A stretch of 64,000 bases of DNA from Flavobacterium cheniae (GTDB lineage: Bacteria; Bacteroidota; Bacteroidia; Flavobacteriales; Flavobacteriaceae), in the NCBI RefSeq assembly GCF_004363695.1, contig NZ_SNZC01000002.1, forward strand, positions 558,001 to 622,000. Direction: 5' to 3'. Positions 46,967 to 54,143 of the stretch are shown here, piece by piece. The stretch's first letter is position 1, and every line of letters starts with the position of its first letter. The notes beneath the pieces are model-generated. The model did not search any database and was not told the origin of the DNA. It saw nothing but the letters and a program-made list of their open reading frames with translations. The position numbers and the translations under genes were made by a program.

Positions 46967-47919
46967 TAACTTTTAATTCTAGTTTCTTGATTTTTATAAG
47001 TATTTAATAATGCATATAATATAAGATACATTAAAATTAAAATTACTGGAAATAAAATCTTATTATTTAACAACAAAGGCTTATAATCTCTAATGTTTAT
47101 AATACTACTTTCTTCTTTAATTATCTTATCAAAAATATTTACATTAGTTAACAAATATTGCTTTTCAGAGATTAAACGATCTTTTTTTTCAACTAATTCA
47201 GGAATACTGTTTTTCTCAGATATTGAGATTGTTCCTGAAGAGTTGTTAGAGGACAATAATACAATCAAATTATCAATTTGCTTGACTAAAGAATCATTTA
47301 AAGCGATTTTATCTGCTAAATTTTTTTGATATACTTTTTGCTGAATTTCAAAATAAGGATTGGCATTCAAGTAGTTTAAAACTGGTGTAATAAACTCTTC
47401 TTTTTTTAACCTTCCTTTAGTTTTGATAGAAATTTTATGGTGGTAATAATTTTTACTGGTTATTTCTCCCTGCATTATTTTATCAATATCACCATCTTCA
47501 GCCATTAATTTGATTAATTCGAAATTATTTCCTTGCTCTTTATTATTAACAAAATTATAAATAGCAGGATATGCCTCAATTTCAATTCCAACAACATCTT
47601 TAGGATTTTTTATACCCAATTCTTTAAAAAAAGAATCATCTTCTTCCCTAAGTTTGGTGTCAATTTGTTCTATTTTTTGGTACAAATACTCATTACTTCC
47701 AAAATTAGGAATTACTGAAATTTCATGATTGTAAATTTTTGTGTCTAATAAAAATGCTAAAACAACTCCAACAACAAACAAAACTCCAATAATTACAATT
47801 TTCTTTTTTACAAAAAATATAAAATCGAAAATTGAATTCACTATCCCATTGAAAAAGTTTTTAATTCCTGTTCCGATTTGTCCTAAATCGATTTCTTGAT
47901 CTTGAGAATTTGTACTCAT
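46966..47919 (-). CDS. Wzz-like chain-length regulator / polysaccharide co-polymerase
   Basis: A 317-residue protein with one membrane helix near the N-terminus (about 37-58, IVIIGVLFVVGVVLAFLL) and one near the C-terminus (about 288-306), with a long helical periplasmic part between. This is the topology of Wzz-type co-polymerases that set O-antigen chain length. Sequence similarity to the PF02706 family is weak, and the usual Pro-rich segment at the second helix is not obvious. It immediately precedes the rhamnose genes. Confidence 0.7.
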   Translation of the reverse strand: MSTNSQDQEIDLGQIGTGIKNFFNGIVNSIFDFIFFVKKKIVIIGVLFVVGVVLAFLLDTKIYNHEISVIPNFGSNEYLYQKIEQIDTKLREEDDSFFKELGIKNPKDVVGIEIEAYPAIYNFVNNKEQGNNFELIKLMAEDGDIDKIMQGEITSKNYYHHKISIKTKGRLKKEEFITPVLNYLNANPYFEIQQKVYQKNLADKIALNDSLVKQIDNLIVLLSSNNSSGTISISEKNSIPELVEKKDRLISEKQYLLTNVNIFDKIIKEESSIINIRDYKPLLLNNKILFPVILILMYLILYALLNTYKNQETRIKS

Positions 47920-47924
47920 CGTTA

Positions 47925-49616
47925 TTATTTTACGTTAAAGATTTGTTCTAATATTTTTATTGTAATTAAATACGTAGGTTTTACTCCAGTAGTTCCTAAT
48001 CCTCCTGATGCCAATGTACTTCCTGTTTCTAATGGATTATCAGAAGCATAATAAGCGTATCTAACTTTTACATTTGGATTGATACTTTTTCTAATTTTTG
48101 AAGCCGATTGAATTGCTTTTTGATAATAAGCACCTTCCATTTCTAATCCGATAGCTTCCCAAGTAGATTCGTGGAAAAACTTCAACAAATCTCTATTTTG
48201 AAGCGATGTTCCTAAAACCGTAATCATTGGTCCTTCAAAAACCGGAATATCATTCCCATCAAACATGGCTTTGGTTAACTCATTTTCAAACGGATAATTA
48301 TCTGCTGTTCCTTCATTTACGTGGGCTGTTGGAATCATGATGTCTCCTTTTCCACCTTCCAAAATTCCGGCTTTACCCATGATAGAAACTGATTCCACAT
48401 TTAAGAACGTTTTGTTCTTCTTTTCGACTTTATAAGGTTTTAATAACTCATCAATCGTTTCAAAAGCTTGTTCACCAAAGGCATAATCCATTACAATTAG
48501 AACTGGTTTATCTTTGGCTAGTTTTGACTTAGCAAAAATGGTTTTTGTTAAATCAATTTTTGCTGTATCAAAAATTTGAACATCAATATTAGTTCCTGAA
48601 GTGTCTGGCAAAGAAATCATTCCTTGTTGTAACGCAAAATCTTCAACTTTCTTACGCAAATCTTTATTTGCCGAACTACTTAAATCCTCAAATATTTGAA
48701 ATTCAGGTGTGTTTTTGTATTTTTTTCCTAAAACAGGTTCAGCAAAAATAGAATTCATAACACTGTGCATATTTGCACTAATAATATGAATAGGGCGTTC
48801 TAATAAATTATTTTTTAATAAAACTTCTTTAATAGTGGTTGCCCAAATGTCACCATAAATATGATGTCCTAATCTTTCTCTTAAAATTGGACTAAACGTA
48901 ATGGTTCTTTTGTTGTTGTCAACTACTTCCTCGATAGCTAATTTTCCTAACCAATACACTACGTGTAAGAATCTATCTGGCGCTTCAGCTGTAGCGAAAT
49001 CATCATAAATATCTTGTACTTCAGCAAAAGTTCTTCCTAATACGTTAGCAGCGTGAGAAATGGCTTTTTCACGTTCAACTAAAGGTAATTTTTTGGTTTG
49101 TTTTACCGCTAATTCTAGTTTTTGCCAATCACGTGAAACCGAACCTTCATCATCAATTAAAACTCTATCTTTAATTTTGTGTGATTCGATAAAAATAAAG
49201 GTCAAATGCGTTAAAATATCGTAAATATCCGAACGTCCGCGTGTGATTTCCACATTCATTTGTTCGTCGTCAATACGGTAACAGTTTCTTCTTCTTTTTG
49301 GAGGAACAATCGCTTTAAAGTGCGAATTTGAATAGCCTTCATCAGAAGTTAAGTTGATGTAACGGCATTCTTCAATTCCAATGGGTAAACGTTCAATTAC
49401 GTATAAAAGTCCGTTTAATTCTACCTTTTCTTCGGCAATAGAACCGTAAATTTCTGGTCGAAGCGCTAATAAAGCTTCTCTTAAAGTTTCTCCTGAAACA
49501 CCCATAGGTTTATAGAAACCTCTGTTAAATAAATGTCTCATGGTAATGTACAGTCGCTCAATAGCTGCTGAGGACTCTTGCGCTCTAGAACGCGAAATGT
49601 TTTTAATGTCTTTCAT
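47925..49616 (-). CDS. Flavobacterial protein, probably DUF6909, with nucleoside-phosphorylase-like C-terminal part
   Basis: A 563-residue soluble protein. The first 330 residues form a helical domain I cannot assign (MRHLFNRGFYKPMGVSGETLREAL). The last 200 residues contain VLIVMDYAFGEQAFETI, GKAGILEGGKGDIMIPTAHVNEGTADNYPF (split by me into shorter motifs: GKAGILEGG, DIMIPTAHV) and GLEMEGAYY. The last resembles the MEG active-site motif of purine nucleoside phosphorylases. I know the family as DUF6909. It lies five bases before the Wzz-like gene and so probably leads the eight-gene operon down to 41782. Confidence 0.72.
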   Translation of the reverse strand: MKDIKNISRSRAQESSAAIERLYITMRHLFNRGFYKPMGVSGETLREALLALRPEIYGSIAEEKVELNGLLYVIERLPIGIEECRYINLTSDEGYSNSHFKAIVPPKRRRNCYRIDDEQMNVEITRGRSDIYDILTHLTFIFIESHKIKDRVLIDDEGSVSRDWQKLELAVKQTKKLPLVEREKAISHAANVLGRTFAEVQDIYDDFATAEAPDRFLHVVYWLGKLAIEEVVDNNKRTITFSPILRERLGHHIYGDIWATTIKEVLLKNNLLERPIHIISANMHSVMNSIFAEPVLGKKYKNTPEFQIFEDLSSSANKDLRKKVEDFALQQGMISLPDTSGTNIDVQIFDTAKIDLTKTIFAKSKLAKDKPVLIVMDYAFGEQAFETIDELLKPYKVEKKNKTFLNVESVSIMGKAGILEGGKGDIMIPTAHVNEGTADNYPFENELTKAMFDGNDIPVFEGPMITVLGTSLQNRDLLKFFHESTWEAIGLEMEGAYYQKAIQSASKIRKSINPNVKVRYAYYASDNPLETGSTLASGGLGTTGVKPTYLITIKILEQIFNVK

Positions 49617-49639
49617 TAATATTTTGTTTTTCTAACCTG

Positions 49640-49647
49640 CAAAAGTA
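49640..49647 (-). promoter_or_regulatory. Promoter -7 element for the DUF6909-wzz-rhamnose operon
   Basis: TACTTTTG on the minus strand, 24 bases before the ATG at 49616. No other clear promoter lies between here and 41782, so it may serve eight genes. Confidence 0.45.
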
Positions 49648-49659
49648 CGATTTTTATTT

Positions 49660-50475
49660 TTAATTGGTTAAAATTAGGTTTATTGAGGGTTCATTTACAC
49701 TTATTTTCTCCAAATTATTCCCTGATTGCTTACTCCATTTTCCGTAAGCATAAGTATAAAAGAAATCTCTTTCTACATAGTTATATAACACATACGGTTG
49801 GTATTTAGTGCCGGTTTTATTACTCTCAATTAACAACTTTTCATACGCCACAAACATTCCTTTTTCTGGGAAAACCAAATCAAATTGCGATATATTAAAC
49901 CGATGTTTGATTACACCTTTTTTCAAAGTAACAACATAATCTTTTGTCAACAATTCTTCGCCTGGATAACCGTTTTCATCCACACTGTAAAAGTGAAGCT
50001 TTATAGTGGCTTCTTCAATTCTGCTGTCTGTGAAAATCGTTACTTCTTTTATAAACTTTGTTTTACTATACGAAGACTGGTATGGAAAGAACTTGGCTTC
50101 GATTTTTGGTCCGTTGTCAAAGGATTGAAAAATAGCATTTTTAATATCGCCTATTTCAATTTGTTTGGATTGTTTTTTATTCAATATCACTACTTCTCGT
50201 AAATCGTAAGCCATAGGTTTCAATTGAACAACAGAAATTTCACTTCCTTTCAATGTTTTCCTTTCATAACCTAAAACCGAAATCACAATGTTTTTTTCTT
50301 TGGATGCTTCCAAGAAAAAACTTCCATCCGCTTCCGAAGTAGTTCCAACAGTTTCATTCTCCACCCAAATATTCACAAACGGAATCGGTTCGCCAGAAAT
50401 ACTATCTTTGACTACACCACGGATTTGTGCGGAAAGGGAAAATGAGATTAAGTAAATAAAAATGAGATATTTCAT
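49660..50475 (-). CDS. Secreted CarboxypepD_reg-like protein, paralog A
   Basis: A 271-residue protein with a signal peptide (MKYLIFIYLISFSLSAQ). Residues about 18-90 form a carboxypeptidase-D regulatory-like beta-sandwich (IRGVVKDSISGEPIPFVNIW), the domain found at the N-terminus of many SusC/TonB receptors. The rest (LHFYSVDENGYPGEELL; YNYVERDFFYTYAYGKW) is an unassigned second domain. No TonB barrel is present. It is co-oriented with a paralog directly upstream whose stop overlaps this start by one base. Confidence 0.8.
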   Translation of the reverse strand: MKYLIFIYLISFSLSAQIRGVVKDSISGEPIPFVNIWVENETVGTTSEADGSFFLEASKEKNIVISVLGYERKTLKGSEISVVQLKPMAYDLREVVILNKKQSKQIEIGDIKNAIFQSFDNGPKIEAKFFPYQSSYSKTKFIKEVTIFTDSRIEEATIKLHFYSVDENGYPGEELLTKDYVVTLKKGVIKHRFNISQFDLVFPEKGMFVAYEKLLIESNKTGTKYQPYVLYNYVERDFFYTYAYGKWSKQSGNNLEKISVNEPSINLILTN

Positions 50476-51374
50476 TAGTTGGTTAGCGTTAATTGAATGG
50501 CTAATTCGCCAAATTTATCTTGATATTTTGAGGATTTTATGTCTTGATTAAATTTTCCTCTTTTTAACCATTTCCCTTTTGTATAATGCCAAGAAGTTTG
50601 ATTTTCAGAAGGTGTGGTTCCTATATGAGGTTGATAATTCATTCCGTTTTTATAAACTATTTTGTTTTTTTCCTCTTCTAATGTGTAGGTATAAGTGTAT
50701 TTGTTTTCTTCTATTATCAACCATTCAAAAGCAATAAATAATCCTTCTTCAGGAATTCTAATTTTATATTTTTCTAAATTTACCCTATTATTTTTCTTTC
50801 CTTTCTTTATTTCAAGAACTATATTAGTATCTAAAAAATCATTACCTGGTTTTCCTTCAGAATCTGCATCAAAAAATCTCAAAATTATTTTTGCGTTATC
50901 TATATCACATCTTGATAAAAAATTTATTTCTTTTAAAAAAGGATGAGATTGAATTTGTTCTGTAAACTCAATTTTCTTAGCAATTATTGTAGGCTGAATT
51001 CCTGCGCCAAAATAAACATTTATCTTTCCTTTTTTAAAACTATTGATGTTTATTGTTCTGCTATTCTTTGAATTTGAAACCACCACTTCATTCAGCTCAA
51101 AAACTTTTGGTTTCAATAAAATTAAATCCGTTTTTGAGGAAGATTTTTTTGTTTCATAACCCAAAGCCGAAAAAACCAATACTTTTTCTTCTTTTATATC
51201 CAATGAAAAATTGCCATTAGTTTCCGAAGTAGTTCCAATAGTTTCGTTCTCCACCCAAATATTCACAAACGGAATCGGTTCGCCAGAAATACTATCTTTG
51301 ACTACACCTCGAATTTGTGAAAACGCAAATTGTGTCACAATTAGAAAAATCCAAATCAGTCTTATATCTTTCAT
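50475..51374 (-). CDS. Secreted CarboxypepD_reg-like protein, paralog B
   Basis: A 299-residue protein with a signal peptide (IWIFLIVTQFAFSQ) and the same two-part build as its downstream paralog: a CarboxypepD_reg-like domain followed by a domain with LRFFDADSEGKPGNDFL. The two proteins are moderately diverged overall, but share a 62-base identical DNA tract in the first domain. The gene starts two bases before the GH3 gene's stop region, so it may belong to the same transcript. Function is unknown. Confidence 0.8.
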   Translation of the reverse strand: MKDIRLIWIFLIVTQFAFSQIRGVVKDSISGEPIPFVNIWVENETIGTTSETNGNFSLDIKEEKVLVFSALGYETKKSSSKTDLILLKPKVFELNEVVVSNSKNSRTININSFKKGKINVYFGAGIQPTIIAKKIEFTEQIQSHPFLKEINFLSRCDIDNAKIILRFFDADSEGKPGNDFLDTNIVLEIKKGKKNNRVNLEKYKIRIPEEGLFIAFEWLIIEENKYTYTYTLEEEKNKIVYKNGMNYQPHIGTTPSENQTSWHYTKGKWLKRGKFNQDIKSSKYQDKFGELAIQLTLTN

Positions 51375-51376
51375 CT

Positions 51377-52867
51377 TTATTCTTTTATCTCAAAAAACTG
51401 AGCAATTTTTCTATCGTTGCTTAATCTTGGTAATTTATTTTGTCCACCTAATTTACCTATCGATTTCATATAGTTTTGGAAACCATTTTTTGGAACACTT
51501 GTAATTATTAACGTTCGCAAAACATTCCCAACAATCAAATCATCGTAATACACGTTTTGCTTGCGCATGGCAGCGTCGATTTTTAATGCGAAATCTTCTA
51601 AATTGGTTGGTTCATTTTCAAATTCAATGAACCATTCGTGATATGGTAAACCTTCGGTTGGTGTAATTTGTGGCGCGACTGTGAATTCATTTACTCGAAC
51701 ATCAGTTCCTTCCATTGCTTCTTTTAAAGCAGATTCCACTTCTTTCCCAATAACATGTTCTCCGAAAGCAGAAATATAATGTTTGATTCTTCCCGAAACG
51801 ATTACTCGATATGGCTTTAAACTCGTAAACTGAATCGTATCGCCAATATTGTATGCCCAAAGTCCGGCGTTAGTAGAAATTATTAAAACATAATTTACAC
51901 CTAATTCTACTTCGCCAATGGTATAACGTTTTGGATTTTCGGTAAAAAATTCGTCTGCTTTTATGAATTCATAAAAAATTCCAGAATTCAATAACAATAA
52001 CATTCCTTTTTCCTTCTGCGAATCTTGGTAAGCAAAAAATCCTTCAGAAGCTGGAAACAATTCTATAGAATCTACTTTTCTTCCTATTAAATTTTCAAAT
52101 TTAGCTCGATAGGGTTCATAATTCACGCCACCGTAAATGAATAAATTAAAGTTTTTAAAGATTTCGCCAACCGGTTTTCCTGTTTTTTCCTTCAATTTCT
52201 CAAAATACATTTGTACCCAAGACGGAATTCCAGAAATAACCGACATATCTTCGTTAATGGTTTCTTCCACTATCGCATTGACTTTGGTTTCCCAATCTTC
52301 GATGCAATTGGTTTCCCAGCTTGGCATTCGGTTTTTTTGTAAATATTTTGGAACAAAATGCGCTACAATTCCGGATAATCTTCCCAATTTTATTCCATTT
52401 TTTTCTTCTAAAATGGGACTTCCTTGCAAGAAAATCATTTTCCCTTTTACAAATTCTGCTTTTCTTGTTTCGTGAATGTAGCTTAAAATAGCATTTCGTG
52501 CGGCTTGAATATGAAACGGCATCGATTCTTTAGTAAGCGGAATATATTTAGCTCCAGAAGTAGTTCCAGAAGTTTTAGCAAAATATAAAGGTTTTCCTTT
52601 CCAAAGTACATTCTCTTCGCCTTTTACTACTTTATCAACATAGTGTTTTAATCCTTCGTAATCGCGAACAGGAACTTTTTGAACAAAATCGGAATGCCTT
52701 TTTATCGAACCAAAATCGTGGTCTTTTCCAAATTGCGTTTGAGCCGCTTCTCTGATTAATTCTTCAAAAACTTTTTGTTGGGTTTCAACAGGATTATTGG
52801 CCCATTTTTGGGTTTTAGCGTGAATTCTTTTTGCAAATAATTTTGCTGCAAAAGCTTTTACTGACAT
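51377..52867 (-). CDS. GH3 auxin-responsive-promoter family protein (acyl-adenylate superfamily)
   Basis: A 496-residue protein of the GH3 family, whose plant members join amino acids to acyl hormones via acyl-AMP. The nucleotide motif KTSGTTSGAKYIPLT is present, then GGVNYEPY, FPASEGFFA, and YNIGDTIQF. The start is the ATG at 52867 (MSVKAFAAKLF), two bases before the stop of the M23-like gene; the frame extends upstream only through that gene. GH3 proteins are widespread in Bacteroidetes with unknown substrates. Confidence 0.85.
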   Translation of the reverse strand: MSVKAFAAKLFAKRIHAKTQKWANNPVETQQKVFEELIREAAQTQFGKDHDFGSIKRHSDFVQKVPVRDYEGLKHYVDKVVKGEENVLWKGKPLYFAKTSGTTSGAKYIPLTKESMPFHIQAARNAILSYIHETRKAEFVKGKMIFLQGSPILEEKNGIKLGRLSGIVAHFVPKYLQKNRMPSWETNCIEDWETKVNAIVEETINEDMSVISGIPSWVQMYFEKLKEKTGKPVGEIFKNFNLFIYGGVNYEPYRAKFENLIGRKVDSIELFPASEGFFAYQDSQKEKGMLLLLNSGIFYEFIKADEFFTENPKRYTIGEVELGVNYVLIISTNAGLWAYNIGDTIQFTSLKPYRVIVSGRIKHYISAFGEHVIGKEVESALKEAMEGTDVRVNEFTVAPQITPTEGLPYHEWFIEFENEPTNLEDFALKIDAAMRKQNVYYDDLIVGNVLRTLIITSVPKNGFQNYMKSIGKLGGQNKLPRLSNDRKIAQFFEIKE

Positions 52868-52868
52868 G

Positions 52869-53741
52869 TTAATTGAAATTGATAAACTGCGTTGGGTCAA
52901 TTGGGAAACCATCTTTCCATAATTCAAAATGCAACGTAGCGCCCGAATTTTGAACTGTATTTGCATTTCCTGCAAGAGCAATAACTTCTCCTGCTTTTAC
53001 CGTGTTTCCTTGTTTTTTAGTTACAGAAGCTGCATTTTTATACACCGATAAAATATCATCTTTATGGCGAACAATCACTACATAACCCGAACTTGGTGTC
53101 CAATCGGAAAAAATGATGGTTCCAGCTCCAACGGATTTTATTGGTGTGTTATTTGTAAGTGCGATTGTAACGGCTAAATGTTTATTTCCTGCATTATATT
53201 TTTGTAAAATACTTCCTTGGGCAGGCGGAAACAAAACAAAACTTACTTTAGGTGTTGAAGATTCAAATACATTATATTTATCTTCTTTAATAACTTGATC
53301 TCTTAATTCTTGCTCTTTTTCTGTTGGTGAAAGTCCAGAAACATCTATATCAGAAACATCTAAAGCTTTAATGGAATCTTTGTTCAGCTTTGCATACTCT
53401 AAATCGCCTGTTAATACTTTTTTGATGGAAGCGATATAAGCGTTGTTGATTTTTACTGATTTTTCAAGAGAGTCTGATTTTATAGCCATTTCCAATGCAT
53501 CTTGTTTTAATTTTGAAGAAGCATAACCTGGAATATATTCGCGCAAAGGCGTAAAAGCAATGATATAAGTAGTTACAAAAATGATTAAAATGGCGCCAAT
53601 GGTTCCCACAACAAAGACATTCATTAAGTTTAATTTTAATGAAAACGTTTCTTCAAAAGTATCTTCGTTAAGAATAACTAATCTTCTTTTGTTGTATAAC
53701 TTTTTAAGAAGTAACTGACGTTTTAGCTTTTTGTTAGCCAT
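52869..53741 (-). CDS. LytM/M23-domain membrane protein with degenerate active site
   Basis: A 290-residue bitopic protein: a basic cytoplasmic N-terminus (RQLLLKKLYNKRR), a membrane helix at about 37-59, a helical segment, and a C-terminal LytM (M23) domain (about 185-290). The zinc-ligand positions are altered: the usual H-x-G-x-D reads KHLAVTI (Asp lost), the middle His motif reads SVYKNA, and HxH reads TLHFEL (first His lost). It is therefore probably not an active endopeptidase, but could be an EnvC/NlpD-like activator of cell wall amidases. It precedes the GH3 gene and is divergent from tatA. Confidence 0.82.
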   Translation of the reverse strand: MANKKLKRQLLLKKLYNKRRLVILNEDTFEETFSLKLNLMNVFVVGTIGAILIIFVTTYIIAFTPLREYIPGYASSKLKQDALEMAIKSDSLEKSVKINNAYIASIKKVLTGDLEYAKLNKDSIKALDVSDIDVSGLSPTEKEQELRDQVIKEDKYNVFESSTPKVSFVLFPPAQGSILQKYNAGNKHLAVTIALTNNTPIKSVGAGTIIFSDWTPSSGYVVIVRHKDDILSVYKNAASVTKKQGNTVKAGEVIALAGNANTVQNSGATLHFELWKDGFPIDPTQFINFN

Positions 53742-53762
53742 TTATTGCATTAATTTATATCA

Positions 53763-53770
53763 CAAATATA
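53763..53770 (-). promoter_or_regulatory. Promoter -7 element for the LytM-GH3 genes
   Basis: TATATTTG on the minus strand, 21 bases before the ATG at 53741. Confidence 0.45.
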
Positions 53771-53843
53771 CTAAATACAACGTGTTTGTAAATTGAAACC
53801 TGATAATAAATCGTTAAAAAATAATGAATTGGTAATTTCTTTA

Positions 53844-53851
53844 TATCTTTG
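53844..53851 (+). promoter_or_regulatory. Promoter -7 element for tatA
   Basis: TATCTTTG matches TAnnTTTG, 20 bases before the ATG at 53872. Confidence 0.5.
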
Positions 53852-53871
53852 TACTTTAAAATACTAAAATC

Positions 53872-54078
53872 ATGAATGCTTTAACCATATTTTTGGGAGT
53901 AATAGGCCCTATGCAAGTAATATTAATTATCGCTATTGTAGTTTTACTTTTTGGTGGTAAAAAAATTCCAGAATTGATGAAAGGAATTGGAACAGGTATT
54001 AAAGAATTTAAAAACGCTGCCAAAGACGACCAACCAGCAAATTCTAAAAAAGAAGAAGAAACTAAAGAAAAAGAATAA
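53872..54078 (+). CDS. tatA: Twin-arginine translocase subunit TatA/E
   Basis: A 68-residue protein with an N-terminal membrane helix (about 8-25), an FGGKKIPEL hinge, an amphipathic helix ([15 protein letters not shown]) and a charged tail rich in Lys and Glu. This is the pore-forming subunit for export of folded proteins. It stands alone; tatC is not in the window. Own promoter and a strong terminator. Confidence 0.93.
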   Translation: MNALTIFLGVIGPMQVILIIAIVVLLFGGKKIPELMKGIGTGIKEFKNAAKDDQPANSKKEEETKEKE

Positions 54079-54102
54079 GTTTTTATTTAGTTCGAATATA
54101 AT

Positions 54103-54138
54103 AAATCCCAAACTCTAAATTTAGAATTTGGGATTTTT
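54103..54138. terminator. Bidirectional terminator between tatA and tex
   Basis: AAATCCCAAA (54103-54112) pairs with TTTGGGATTT (54127-54136), extended inward by the palindrome TCTAAATTTAGA with one mismatch. A T run follows on the plus strand. Tex ends at 54144 on the other strand. Confidence 0.85.
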
Positions 54139-54143
54139 TGTTT

